Shown here one piece after another: positions 1 through 8,601 of a stretch of DNA of 64,000 nucleotides. The stretch's first letter is position 1; each line of letters starts with the position of its first letter. This DNA comes from Cryobacterium cryoconiti (GTDB lineage: Bacteria; Actinomycetota; Actinomycetes; Actinomycetales; Microbacteriaceae). The stretch spans positions 39,953 to 103,952 of the forward strand of contig NZ_SOHA01000042.1 of the NCBI RefSeq assembly GCF_004403065.1, in the 5' to 3' direction. The translations under genes and the position numbers were made by a program. Under the pieces are notes generated by a model. The model did no database searches. It had not been told where the DNA came from and saw nothing but the letters and a program-made list of their open reading frames with translations.

Positions 1-1
1 C

Positions 2-229
2 CCGGAACTCGTCGGCGACGTGCTGCGCCTGATCAAGGAACTGGCCCTGGAGGGCTGGAGCATGGTGATCGTGACCCACGAACTCGAATTCGCCCGGGAG
101 GTGGCCACCGAGGTGGCTTTCGTCGACGGCGGCCGGATCGTGGAGCACGGCGACCCGAAACAGGTGCTGCGCCACCCGAAAGAGGAACGCACCCGGCAGT
201 TCCTGCACCGACTGCTGTTCCCCTTCTAG
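2..229 (+). CDS. Amino-acid ABC transporter ATP-binding protein (GlnQ type), C-terminal fragment
   Basis: Only the last 75 codons lie in the window; the gene runs in from the left edge in frame 2. The visible part starts PELVGDVLRLIKELA and continues through MVIVTHELEFA, which holds the switch-region histidine (H-loop) of ABC ATPases, then FVDGGRIVEHGDP. This layout is typical of the cytoplasmic ATPase of polar amino-acid importers (GlnQ/HisP/ArtP), which power uptake with a permease and a solute-binding protein. Walker A, the signature motif and Walker B lie outside the window, so the substrate cannot be given. Family assignment is fairly sure. Confidence 0.8.
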   Translation, partial: PELVGDVLRLIKELALEGWSMVIVTHELEFAREVATEVAFVDGGRIVEHGDPKQVLRHPKEERTRQFLHRLLFPF

Positions 230-290
230 GTTCGCATCCAGGTGTGGGGGCCGACCTCGCCGTGCAGCGGCTCAGCCCCTCACCTGTATG

Positions 291-1319
291 TCAGCTCGTG
301 CGCTCAGAGTCGGACTGATCCGCCGGCTCGGACTCGGGCTGATCCGCTGCCCGGAGGGAGCCGGCGTGAGCTCGCGCAGTGGGATCCTTGCGCGTCTTGA
401 TCAGGCTTGCGACCGTGGTCACGGTCAGGACCACACCGATGACGATGAGGCTGAGGTTCGTGCTGATCTCGGGCACGCGGTCGTCCAGACCGTGTCCCCA
501 GTGCAGAACGAGCTTCACACCGATGAAGGCCAGGATCAGGGACAGGCCGGTCGACAGGTAGACCAGCCGGTCGAGGAGTCCCTTGACGAGGAAGAACAGC
601 GCCCGGAGCCCGAGGAGTGCGAAGGCGTTGGCGGTGAAGACGATGTACGCCTCGTCGGTGATTCCGAAGATCGCCGGGATCGAGTCGAGTGCGAACAGAA
701 GGTCGGTGCTGCCGATCGCGATCAGAACGATGAACAGCGGCGTCACCGCGCGGCGGCCGGCGCTGCGGGTGAACATTCGACCGTCGACATAGTCGTCGGT
801 CACGGTCAGGCCCCGACGGGCCACCCGAACTAGCACGTTGTCCTGCACGTCGGGGTCGACGTCGCGGTGCCGGTACAGCTGCACGGCCGTGAAGATCAGC
901 ACCAGACCGAAGATCAGGAACATGAAGGAGAACAGCGAGAGCAGGGCGGCGCCCAGCGCGATGAAGATCCCTCGCAGAATCAGTGCGAGCACGATCCCGA
1001 AAATGAGGACCTTCTGCTGGTACTTTTCCGGCACGGCGAAGGTCGACATGATGATCACGAAGACGAAGAGGTTGTCGATGGACAGGCTCTTCTCGACGAT
1101 GTACCCGGCGAAGTACTCCGCGCCGAAGCCCCAGCCCACCTGCGCCGCGAAAACGAGGCCGAACAGGATGGCGACCGCGATGTACAGCACCGAGGAGAGT
1201 GCGGCCTCCCTAAATTTGACGACGTGCGGCCGAGCCATGGCCAGGCCCAGGTCCAGCGCGAGCAGACCGAGAATGAGTGCGATTGTGAGCGTCCAGCGGA
1301 GCGCAGTTACTTCCAGCAA
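291..1319 (-). CDS. TerC family integral membrane protein (first copy)
   Basis: A 342-residue protein with about seven to nine hydrophobic segments. It carries the two acidic membrane motifs of TerC/Alx proteins: SLSIDNLFVFVII near residue 80 and FALDSIPAIFGIT near residue 210. Known members act in Mn2+ export or tellurite/metal resistance. The start is taken as TTG at 1319 because a strong AGGAAGG ribosome site lies 6 nt upstream. The charged C-terminal tail (about residues 305-342) is low complexity. A second TerC gene lies 1.2 kb away on the same strand, separated by a convergent Pr6Pr gene. The exact metal is unknown. Confidence 0.9.
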   Translation of the reverse strand: MLEVTALRWTLTIALILGLLALDLGLAMARPHVVKFREAALSSVLYIAVAILFGLVFAAQVGWGFGAEYFAGYIVEKSLSIDNLFVFVIIMSTFAVPEKYQQKVLIFGIVLALILRGIFIALGAALLSLFSFMFLIFGLVLIFTAVQLYRHRDVDPDVQDNVLVRVARRGLTVTDDYVDGRMFTRSAGRRAVTPLFIVLIAIGSTDLLFALDSIPAIFGITDEAYIVFTANAFALLGLRALFFLVKGLLDRLVYLSTGLSLILAFIGVKLVLHWGHGLDDRVPEISTNLSLIVIGVVLTVTTVASLIKTRKDPTARAHAGSLRAADQPESEPADQSDSERTS

Positions 1320-1473
1320 CTGTGACCTTCCTGTCAGATCCTCAGTGAGGATTTTTGGTCTGGCCCCAATAGTAGGGACCAGATTTGTGATTGCGTAACT
1401 TGGATTCGTGAGCCGGAAGGGTGGAGCGGCCTGCCCTGCTGATTCTCCAGCCCGGCAGCACTATTCTTTTCCA

Positions 1474-2166
1474 GTGACTTCAACAGCGATTTCTACGGTG
1501 GCCTCCGACTCCTCATCGCCCTCCGCCCTCCGACGCCTCTCCGGTCTGCTCCGGATCGGGATGGGCCTGCTGCTGTTCGCGAGCATCGCCACCCAGGTCA
1601 CCGACCAGATCTGGAACGACGCCTTCGTGGCCACCGAGTACTTCGGTTATTTCACGATCCAGTCGAGCCTGATGAACGTGGTCGTCCTGCTCGTCGGGGG
1701 TTCCCTCGCCTTGCGCAGTCGTGTCGATCCCGAACTTCTCACCACGGTGCGGATGTCGGTCCTCACGTACATGGTCGTCACCGGGGTCGTGTACAACGCG
1801 CTGCTGCGCAATGTGGTTTCCGACGGCTTCATCGGCGTCGGCTGGCCCAACGAGGTACTCCACGTGTGGGCGCCGATCTTCATCGCCCTGGACTGGGTTC
1901 TCTCGCCGGGGCGACCCGCCGTGGCGTGGAAGCGTCTCGGCTTCGCCCTGATCTACCCCGTTCTCTGGGTGGTTTACGCCCTGGTGCGTGGAACGACGAC
2001 CGGCTTCTACACCTACCCGTTCCTCGACCCTGCCCAACCCGGCGGTTTCACCGCGGTGGCGCTGTACGTGCTCGGTATCGCGGTCTTCATCGCCGGCCTG
2101 GCCGCGGCCGCGATCGCCGCCAGCCGCCTGCGGGCCCGGGCTCTGGAGGCCGAGCCGGCGTCCTGA
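1474..2166 (+). CDS. Pr6Pr family membrane protein
   Basis: A membrane protein of about 230 residues with six predicted hydrophobic helices, beginning near LLRIGMGLLLFASIATQVTD and including FGYFTIQSSLMNVVVLLVGG and WVVYALVRG. This is the Pr6Pr ('predicted six-transmembrane') pattern common in actinobacteria; the function is not established. The start is uncertain: a GTG at 1474 gives VTSTAIS..., a GTG at 1408 adds 22 residues, and neither has a clear ribosome site. The gene reads against the neighbouring HTH gene, whose open frame runs antisense through most of this one. Confidence 0.75.
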   Translation: MTSTAISTVASDSSSPSALRRLSGLLRIGMGLLLFASIATQVTDQIWNDAFVATEYFGYFTIQSSLMNVVVLLVGGSLALRSRVDPELLTTVRMSVLTYMVVTGVVYNALLRNVVSDGFIGVGWPNEVLHVWAPIFIALDWVLSPGRPAVAWKRLGFALIYPVLWVVYALVRGTTTGFYTYPFLDPAQPGGFTAVALYVLGIAVFIAGLAAAAIAASRLRARALEAEPAS

Positions 2167-2529
2167 TCCGCGCCCGCGGTCATCCGGCTGCGGCACCGCG
2201 GACGAGAGCGTGGTGAACACGGCGATCATCTCGTCCACGCTGTGCGAGGCGGTCGACGGATGCCGGAACGGCCGCTTTCGCTCGAGGCTGTAGTGGTTGC
2301 GCCGGCCCACCCGCTCCCGGCGGATGTACCCGGCCTCGACCAGGTCGGCCGTGATGCTGAGTGCCGCCCGCGACGACACCCCCACCGTGTCCGCGAGCTC
2401 CTGCACCCGCGCATCGGGGTTGTCCGCGATGGCGAGGAGCAGGTGGGCGTGGTGGGTGAGGAATGTCCACGGCTTGCCGGGGGCATCCGTCGCCGGGGTC
2501 TGAGGTTCGATTGTTGGCAGCTCGGTCAT
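1513..2529 (-). CDS. Winged-helix (MarR/ArsR-like) transcriptional regulator with anomalous C-terminal read-through
   Basis: The first ~115 residues (2529 down to about 2185) form a winged-helix DNA-binding protein: WTFLTHHAHLLLAIADNPDA, then VQELADTVGVSSRAALSIT as helix-turn-helix, then VEAGYIRRERVGRRNHYSL as the wing. Small actinobacterial regulators of this type usually end near here. In this frame no stop occurs until 1513, so the open frame continues 220 residues antisense to the Pr6Pr gene with arginine- and glycine-rich sequence that looks non-biological. Either the true stop was lost by a small frameshift near 2180, or the long product is real. Its ATG overlaps the end of the upstream terC by 4 bp, so it is probably cotranscribed with it. 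Confidence 0.6.
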   Translation of the reverse strand: MTELPTIEPQTPATDAPGKPWTFLTHHAHLLLAIADNPDARVQELADTVGVSSRAALSITADLVEAGYIRRERVGRRNHYSLERKRPFRHPSTASHSVDEMIAVFTTLSSAVPQPDDRGRGSGRRLGLQSPGPQAAGGDRGRGQAGDEDRDTEHVQRHRGETAGLGRVEERVGVEAGRRSTHQGVNHPENGVDQGEAETLPRHGGSPRRENPVQGDEDRRPHVEYLVGPADADEAVGNHIAQQRVVHDPGDDHVREDRHPHRGEKFGIDTTAQGEGTPDEQDDHVHQARLDREITEVLGGHEGVVPDLVGDLGGDAREQQQAHPDPEQTGEASEGGGR

Positions 2530-3596
2530 CGGCGGGTCTCGTTCTCCTGCTTGTTCTGCCCGGACTTCTGGGCCTCCCGCTCGCGGGTGCGAGCCGATCG
2601 ACGCCAGACCGGCTCCATCTCCGCCATCTCCTCGGCGGTGGCCTCCCGGAATGCGCCGGCGGGGGCCGCCTCGACCTCGCGCCGCCCCTGTCCCCGGGTG
2701 GCCCGCAGGCTGAGCACGACCGAGACCGCGATGATCAGCGAGATCACACCGAGGGAGACGTTCGTCGGAATGTAGAACACGTCGAGCAGCAGCATTTTGA
2801 CGCCCACCCAGATCAGCACCAGAGAGAGGCCGATCTTCAGGTAGACGAACCGGTGCATGAGGTCGGCGAGCAGGAAGTACATCGCCCGGAGGCCGAGGAT
2901 CGCGAAGGCGTTGGCCGTGAACACGATGAACGGTTCACTGGTGACCGCGAAGATCGCCGGGATGGAGTCCACGGCGAACACGACATCCGTCACCTCGACC
3001 AGCACGAGAACCGCCAGCAGCGGGGTGGCGAGCAGGATGCCGTTCTTGCGCACGAGGAAGCGCTGGCCGTGGAACGCGTCGGTCATCGGGATGAAGCGGC
3101 GGAAGATGCGCAGCACGGGCGACTTCTCGGGGTGCGCGTGTTCGTTGCGGGTGCGGATCATGCGGTAGCCGGTGAAGATCAGGAACGCGGCGAAGACGTA
3201 GAGGATCCAGGAGAAGTTCTCGATCAGCACCGCGCCCGCGGCGATGAAGATTCCGCGCAGCACGAGCGCGCCGAGCACGCCGAGGAACAGCACCCGGTGC
3301 TGGAACTGGCGCGGCACCGCGAAGGCCGCGAAGATGATCGCCCAGACGAAGACGTTGTCGACCGCGAGTGACTTCTCGATCAGGTAGCCGGCGTAGTACT
3401 GCTGTCCGAACTCGGCCCCGGCCGTGACCCAGATCACGGCGCCGAAGGCGATGCCGATCACCACCCAGATCACGGACCAGACCGCGGCCTCGCGGACCCC
3501 GATCACATGGGCCTTACGGTGGGCGAACAGGTCGACGGCCAACATGACGGCGATCACGCCGAACACCGCCAGCCAGGCGTACAGAGGAACGTTCAT
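2526..3596 (-). CDS. TerC family integral membrane protein (second copy)
   Basis: A 356-residue TerC protein from the ATG at 3596 (MNVPLYAWLAVFG). An upstream in-frame start would add 15 polar residues ahead of the first membrane helix and is less likely. The family motifs are intact: EKSLAVDNVFVWAII near residue 80 and VTDVVFAVDSIPAIF near residue 210. It is closely similar in layout to the TerC at 291-1319. The last four bases overlap the start of the winged-helix regulator, so the pair is probably an operon and the regulator may respond to the transported metal or stress (inference). Confidence 0.9.
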   Translation of the reverse strand: MNVPLYAWLAVFGVIAVMLAVDLFAHRKAHVIGVREAAVWSVIWVVIGIAFGAVIWVTAGAEFGQQYYAGYLIEKSLAVDNVFVWAIIFAAFAVPRQFQHRVLFLGVLGALVLRGIFIAAGAVLIENFSWILYVFAAFLIFTGYRMIRTRNEHAHPEKSPVLRIFRRFIPMTDAFHGQRFLVRKNGILLATPLLAVLVLVEVTDVVFAVDSIPAIFAVTSEPFIVFTANAFAILGLRAMYFLLADLMHRFVYLKIGLSLVLIWVGVKMLLLDVFYIPTNVSLGVISLIIAVSVVLSLRATRGQGRREVEAAPAGAFREATAEEMAEMEPVWRRSARTREREAQKSGQNKQENETRR

Positions 3597-3726
3597 GGGG
3601 ATTGCCTTCCAGTCATTGTTTCGACTGGAGGTCTGGTCCAACCCGGATCGGGTCCCTGCGGCCGGGTTTCACTGACGAAACCGTAATGACGACCACAAAC
3701 TGGGGATTACTCCCCTCCGCGAACTA

Positions 3727-3742
3727 GTGAAGCATACTTCAC
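3727..3742. promoter_or_regulatory. Candidate operator, GTGAAG-N4-CTTCAC
   Basis: The 16-bp sequence GTGAAGCATACTTCAC is an inverted repeat of two 6-bp arms around CATA. It lies 75 bp upstream of the cupin gene, in the intergenic region shared with the divergent terC. Its size and symmetry suit a dimeric winged-helix regulator. No factor can be assigned from sequence; the adjacent regulator starting at 2529 is one candidate. Confidence 0.35.
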
Positions 3743-3816
3743 CCTTTTGGCCAAACCGCGGCGGTTGAGCAGGGCTGCCGCCGCGACTACCGTGCACGGG
3801 AACGAAGGAGGATTCC

Positions 3817-4329
3817 ATGAAGGGTTTTGTCGACGACATCGAAGACGCAGCCATCCGCAACTCCAATTTTCGGCAGGTGCTGTACACCTCGGAGAGGTTG
3901 CAGCTGGTCGTGATGGCGCTGGAGCCGGGTGAGGACATCGGGGAGGAGGTGCACCGGGATCGCGACCAGTTCTTCCGGGTGGAGAAGGGCAAGGGAGAGA
4001 TCTGGATCGACGGCTCCCGAACGAAGATCCGCAAGAACTCGGCCATGATCGTGCCGGCCGGGGCGCGGCACAACGTGGTGAACTCCGGCGGCAAGGTGCT
4101 GCGGCTCGCCACGATCTACGCGCCACCGGAGCACCAGGATGCGATCGTGCACCTGACCCGTGCGGACGCCCAGGCCTCGGAGGAGCACTTCGACGGCACG
4201 GTCACCGAACCGAAGCCGAAGGCGAAGGCGAAGGCGAAGGCGAAGGTGAAGGCGAAGCAACAGCCGCGGAAGACGAAGCCGGCCGCCACGCCGTCATCGA
4301 CGAAGGCGTCGTCCACCGACACCGATTAG
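3817..4329 (+). CDS. Cupin domain protein with Lys/Ala-rich tail
   Basis: A 170-residue protein preceded by an ideal AAGGAGG ribosome site at 3805-3811. Residues 1-120 form one cupin barrel: LEPGEDIGEEVHRDRDQFF carries the first motif's His and Glu-like ligands, and VPAGARHNVVNSGG carries the second motif's histidine. Such small cupins bind a metal and act in sugar or small-molecule chemistry; no substrate can be named. Residues 131-170 are an odd tail, (KA)n then KTKPAATPSSTKASSTDTD. It is encoded by a GAAGGC microsatellite at about 4212-4257 and resembles a nucleic-acid-binding or disordered extension. The stop overlaps the convergent DUF2834 gene. Confidence 0.85.
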   Translation: MKGFVDDIEDAAIRNSNFRQVLYTSERLQLVVMALEPGEDIGEEVHRDRDQFFRVEKGKGEIWIDGSRTKIRKNSAMIVPAGARHNVVNSGGKVLRLATIYAPPEHQDAIVHLTRADAQASEEHFDGTVTEPKPKAKAKAKAKVKAKQQPRKTKPAATPSSTKASSTDTD

Positions 4330-4688
4330 CCGGGCTGCGTGCCGGCGGGCGCAACCTGCAGTCTGCGTGCCTGCAGGGCTCGTTCGCGCATCGCGAGGAA
4401 CAGCGGGAAGGTGAAGGCGAAGGCCGTCAGGCCCGAGAGCACCACGTACAGCCAGCCGCGCTTCATCCCGAGGCGTCTGGCCTCAACGATGATCAGGATG
4501 CTGCCGGCCACCGCCACCACCAACAGGTCCACGGTCAGCGATGACACCGCCGGGCCGCTGTTCACCCAGTCCCCGACGAAGTCGCGCAGTTGCACGATAG
4601 CGAGCACGTTGAAGGTCCAGGTGCCCACGAGACCGGCCAGGGCAAGCGCCAGGTATACGAAGGCCAGCGGGGTCCAGTTTTTGGTCAT
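4326..4688 (-). CDS. DUF2834 domain-containing membrane protein
   Basis: A 120-residue protein with three or four hydrophobic segments: VYLALALAGLVGTWTFNVLA, LTVDLLVVAVAGSILIIVEA and LSGLTAFAFTFPLFLAMRE. The length, the TWTFN segment and the spacing match the DUF2834 family, whose function is unknown. It is convergent with the cupin gene and the two stop codons overlap. The start is the ATG at 4688, close to the divergent HNH nuclease gene. Confidence 0.75.
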   Translation of the reverse strand: MTKNWTPLAFVYLALALAGLVGTWTFNVLAIVQLRDFVGDWVNSGPAVSSLTVDLLVVAVAGSILIIVEARRLGMKRGWLYVVLSGLTAFAFTFPLFLAMRERALQARRLQVAPAGTQPG

Positions 4689-4741
4689 AGGCCATTATGG
4701 CTGCCCGGTAGGGTCGTAAGCCGACCCCTGGGAGCGCCACC

Positions 4742-5533
4742 ATGCCACACTCACCGCGCGCGTCGGCGTCGGCCCGCAATCGGCGCTCCCGACGCCCCGC
4801 CACAGCGCTTGTGGTGGTTCTGCCGCTTCTGGCCCTGGTCTGGGCGATCCTGGCCGGTGTGCCAGGCCTCACACCCGGGCTCGCCCCCGGCACCACGCCG
4901 GGCCTCGAGCCGGGTGCGTCCTCCGTTCCCGGCGTGGGTGCCCCCGCGGCCACCGGCGACGCCGCCGACCTGCTCGCGACCCTGCCGGTCAAGGGCAAGG
5001 CCCCGAAGACGGGCTACGACCGAACCGGCGAGTTCGGTTCGGCCTGGCAGGACGTCGACGACAACGGATGTGACACGCGCAACGACATCCTGGCCCGCGA
5101 CTTGACCGCCCTCGTGACCGATGACACCTGCCGGGTGCTCAGCGGCACGCTGCTGGCGCCGTACACGGGCGAGTCGGTCGCGTTCGAGCGCGGCGAGACC
5201 AGCTCGATGCTCGTACAGATCGACCACCTGGTTGCCCTGTCGAACGCCTGGCAGACCGGCGCCCAGCAGCTGGACCGGGCCGAACGGATCGCCCTGGCCA
5301 ACGACCCTCTGAATCTGCTGGCCTCCGACGGCAGCTCCAACTCGAAGAAGGGCGATGGGGACGCCGCCACCTGGTTGCCCGCCCAGAAGTCGTTCCGCTG
5401 CGAGTACGTGGCCCGTCAGATCTCGGTGAAGGCCGCTTACGGTCTGTGGGTTGCCCCGGCCGAGCACGATGCCATGGGGCGGATTCTCGTCGACTGCCCG
5501 GGCCAGACGGCCTACGCGGCCACGGTCCGGTAG
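4742..5533 (+). CDS. Secreted HNH endonuclease family protein (DUF1524/GmrSD C-terminal type)
   Basis: A 263-residue protein. A basic N-terminus (SARNRRSRRP) is followed by one hydrophobic segment (ALVVVLPLLALVWAILAG), so it is secreted or membrane-anchored. A short Pro/Gly repeat (TPGLAPGTTPGLEPG) forms a linker. The nuclease part starts near YDRTGEFGSAWQDVDDNGCDTRND and includes QIDHLVALSNAWQTGA with the catalytic His, then NDPLNLLASDGSSNSKKGD with the second HNH element. Four cysteines (NGCD, DTCR, FRCE, VDCP) could form two disulfides. Related actinobacterial exported nucleases probably degrade extracellular DNA. Start ATG 4742 is preceded by GGGAG. Confidence 0.85.
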   Translation: MPHSPRASASARNRRSRRPATALVVVLPLLALVWAILAGVPGLTPGLAPGTTPGLEPGASSVPGVGAPAATGDAADLLATLPVKGKAPKTGYDRTGEFGSAWQDVDDNGCDTRNDILARDLTALVTDDTCRVLSGTLLAPYTGESVAFERGETSSMLVQIDHLVALSNAWQTGAQQLDRAERIALANDPLNLLASDGSSNSKKGDGDAATWLPAQKSFRCEYVARQISVKAAYGLWVAPAEHDAMGRILVDCPGQTAYAATVR

Positions 5534-5595
5534 AACCGGGACTCCCCCGGAGCGGGTCGGGCCAGGGCAGTCGGGTGCCGGTGAGGGCAATCGGG

Positions 5596-8500
5596 CTAAC
5601 CCGACACCACGACGTCTCCGATCTCGCTGTAACCCTGGGGGCTGACGGTGATGACCAGCTTGGCCGGGATCTGCTCCTTCATGGAGTCGACGTGGCTGAT
5701 CAGCCCGATGGTGCGGCCGCCGGCGCGGAGGCCGTCCAGGGTGCTCATCGCGGTTTCGAGGGTGGCACTGTCGAGCGACCCGAAGCCCTCGTCGACGAAC
5801 AGGGTGTCGAGGGCGATGCCGCCGGCCTGGTTCGACACGACCTCCGCCAGACCGAGGGCCAGGGCCAGGGAGGCCAGGAAGGTCTCGCCGCCCGAGAGCG
5901 AGTGGGTCGGCCGGGCGCGCCCGGTGTGGGCATCGCGGATCATCAGCCCCAACCCGGACTGACTCCCCCGGTACTGCACCGAGTCGTCGTGTTCGAGGGT
6001 GTACCGGCTGCCGGTCATCGTGCGCAGCCGGTTGTTCGCCGCGGCGATGATCTGCTCCAACTGCGCGGCGAGAACGTAGGTTTCCAGGCGCATCCGTTTG
6101 GTGTTGGGTTCGTCGCCGTGCACCGCGGCCGACAGCTCCCGCACCTGGGCCTGCCGGGACAGAAGTTCGTCCCCGGCGTCGAAGTGCGCCCGGGCATCCG
6201 CGACCAGCCCGGCCATGACCGCGACCCGCTCCCCGAGCGAGCCGCGGGCGGCCAGCGCGGCGTCGCGCTCTGCCGCGGCCCCCGCCACGGCGTCCCGGGC
6301 CGGTGCGAGGTCGAGCAGGTCGGCAGGCAGGCCGGCGAGCGACGGCTCGGCGAGCACGGATCGCGCCGCCGCCACCTCATCGTCGTGGCTGCGGATGCGC
6401 TCGTCGAGTTGGCGGACGTCAGCCTCGGCACGGTGGGCCGAGACGGCATTCGCCTCGTCGGCGAAGCCTTCCCGGACGAGCTGGGACTGCACGGATGCAT
6501 CGGCGGCCTGCAGCACGCTGCGATGCTCGCGGCTGAGGCCGAGGGCCTCGTCGAGGGTGCGCGCCGCCGCCAGTTCGGCGTGCAGCCGGTCGACCCGGCA
6601 GCCGACCGAGGCGAAGTCGCCGCGCTGGAGTTCCACCCGGTCATCGATGGCCAGCCGGGCGCTGCGCCGCTCAGCCAGCTGAGCGGCCACCTCGTCGCGC
6701 GTGGACCGCAGGCCCGACAGGGTGCGGACGGCGGCGTCGAGTTCGGCCCGTAACCGACTCCGGTCCTGGCCAAGGGATTTCTCCCGCAGCCCGGCGCTGC
6801 CGGCCGCGGCCAGGGTCTCCTCGGCGACGGCCAGGTCGGCACCGAGCTGCTCGGTGTCGCGGTCCCCGGCCCGCACACGGGCCTCGGCCAGCCGGGTGGC
6901 GACCGTGCCGATGCCGGCATGGGTCTGCTCGAGCCGGGCCTGCCCGGTTTTCAAGCGCAACCGGGCCGCCACGATATCGGCCTCGGTGACCGGTTCGTCG
7001 TCGCCGGTGGCCGGGGCCGGATGCACGGTCGAGCCGCACACCTCACACGGCAGGCCCGGCAGGAGGTTCGAGGCCAGTTCGACGGCATGGCCGGCCAGTC
7101 TGCGGTCCACCAGGGTCTGGTAGTGCACCGCCGCGGCCGTGTTCTCGCCGGCCGACACCGCATCGGCGAGATGCGCCGCCGACAGGTCGGCGTCAAGACG
7201 CCGCACCTCGTCGGACGCTGCGAGGGCCGCCTGCAGCCGCTCCAGCCGGGCCCGCGCCTCGGGTTCACGGGCCGCCCCGAGGGCCGCCTCCGCGAGCTCG
7301 ACATCCACCGCGTCGAGCCGTTCCGGCAATTCCTCCAAACGCGACTGTGTCTCGAGCACGGCCGCCGCCTGCCGGTCGAGGTCGGTCTGCAGCAGCGCGA
7401 TCTCGCCCTCGATGCCGGGGAGCTGTTTTTCGGCCAGCGCCACATCGTTCAGGGACCCGAGTCGGCCGAGGAGATCCTCGGACACGACCGTGAGATTCGC
7501 CGCCGTCTCCGTCGCAGCCGGGTCGGCCTGGAACGCGCGCCAGGCCTCGCGGGCCAGCTGCTCGGCGGCGAGGGCCGGCTCGAGCGCGGCGTCGGCCTCC
7601 TGCCAGGCCTGCAGCGCGGGCCACACCCGGGCAGCCCGATTCGCGGCCTGCACGGCCGCCCGATCGGCGGTGACGCCCGGCTCCCGGCCGTCGAGGACCG
7701 TCCAAGCGGTGTGCGCCGCGGCCCGGCGTTCCTGCCGGCCGCGCAGTTCCTCGTCGGACTGCAGCTTCGCCGTCGCCGCGTCCAGCGCGGCGGTGCACCG
7801 CTCGGCGGCGTCCACCGCGTGCGCCAGAGAATCGTCCAGGTGCACGAGCGCGTCGGTGAACCAGCCGCGATCGAGAACCTCGGGAACCACGGGAAGCCCG
7901 GACGCGCCGGCCGGCTGCAACTGGCGGGAGGCCGTGGTCGCCAGTCCCGCCAGGCTCTGACGCACCGACAGCACCTCATCGTCGAGGCCCTTGCGCCGAT
8001 TGATCAGTTCCAGGTCGAGATGCTCGAACCGGGCCGTGCCGAACAGGGTGCGCAGCACGCCACGGCGATCATCGGTCCTGGCCAGCAGGAACCGCTGGAA
8101 CCGGTTCTGCGCCAGCAGGATCACCTGGAGGAATTGGTCTTGTTTGAGCGGCAGGATGCGGCTGAGTTCGTTACCGACGTCGACCGGCTTGGCCGCGACG
8201 CTGCGCCAGCCACCTGGAGCGCCCGGCTCGCCCGGCAGGTCACGGATGTCCAGACGCGCGTCGGGCGGCGACATGGTCGTTCCCACGCCACGCTTCTTGG
8301 CCTTCTCATACCGGGGCGTGCGATAGATGCGGTAATCGCTCTCGTTCAGACCGAATTCGAGCTCGACGAAGGTGAGGTCGTCGGGATCGCAGTGGTCGCT
8401 GCGCAGCGGGGACTCCGTTCCCTCGTAGCGCGGCACGCTGCCGTAGAGGGCGAAGCAGACGGCGTCGAGGATGCTCGACTTGCCGGCCCCGGTCTTACCG

Positions 8501-8601
8501 GTGATCAGGAAGATGCCGTCGGCGTCGAACCGTTCGAAGTCGATCACCTGCTCGTTCTTGTACGGGCCGAAACCGGCGATCCGCAGGCGTTTGATCTTCA
8601 C
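5596..8601 (-). CDS. sbcC: Exonuclease subunit SbcC (SMC-like ATPase)
   Basis: A 1001-residue ATPase of the SbcCD (Rad50-Mre11-like) complex, which opens hairpins and protein-blocked DNA ends. The start is the GTG at 8601 (VKIKRLRIAGFGPY), which overlaps the sbcD stop by 4 bp (GTGA); the open frame continues upstream only as a shadow of sbcD. Walker A is GKTGAGKSS at residues 35-43. Long Ala/Arg/Glu-rich coiled coils follow, with the zinc-hook CEVC near residue 520. The C-terminal head has the signature SLSGGETFLASLALALGLAE, Walker B DTLFVDEGFGSLD and the switch histidine in GLISHVDSM. All key residues are present. Confidence 0.95.
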   Translation of the reverse strand: MKIKRLRIAGFGPYKNEQVIDFERFDADGIFLITGKTGAGKSSILDAVCFALYGSVPRYEGTESPLRSDHCDPDDLTFVELEFGLNESDYRIYRTPRYEKAKKRGVGTTMSPPDARLDIRDLPGEPGAPGGWRSVAAKPVDVGNELSRILPLKQDQFLQVILLAQNRFQRFLLARTDDRRGVLRTLFGTARFEHLDLELINRRKGLDDEVLSVRQSLAGLATTASRQLQPAGASGLPVVPEVLDRGWFTDALVHLDDSLAHAVDAAERCTAALDAATAKLQSDEELRGRQERRAAAHTAWTVLDGREPGVTADRAAVQAANRAARVWPALQAWQEADAALEPALAAEQLAREAWRAFQADPAATETAANLTVVSEDLLGRLGSLNDVALAEKQLPGIEGEIALLQTDLDRQAAAVLETQSRLEELPERLDAVDVELAEAALGAAREPEARARLERLQAALAASDEVRRLDADLSAAHLADAVSAGENTAAAVHYQTLVDRRLAGHAVELASNLLPGLPCEVCGSTVHPAPATGDDEPVTEADIVAARLRLKTGQARLEQTHAGIGTVATRLAEARVRAGDRDTEQLGADLAVAEETLAAAGSAGLREKSLGQDRSRLRAELDAAVRTLSGLRSTRDEVAAQLAERRSARLAIDDRVELQRGDFASVGCRVDRLHAELAAARTLDEALGLSREHRSVLQAADASVQSQLVREGFADEANAVSAHRAEADVRQLDERIRSHDDEVAAARSVLAEPSLAGLPADLLDLAPARDAVAGAAAERDAALAARGSLGERVAVMAGLVADARAHFDAGDELLSRQAQVRELSAAVHGDEPNTKRMRLETYVLAAQLEQIIAAANNRLRTMTGSRYTLEHDDSVQYRGSQSGLGLMIRDAHTGRARPTHSLSGGETFLASLALALGLAEVVSNQAGGIALDTLFVDEGFGSLDSATLETAMSTLDGLRAGGRTIGLISHVDSMKEQIPAKLVITVSPQGYSEIGDVVVSG

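Noticed and set aside
1320..1407. Possible yybP-ykoY manganese riboswitch ahead of the first terC
   Set aside because: TerC genes can have one, but the 88-bp leader shows no matching stem-loop arrangement that I can recognise.
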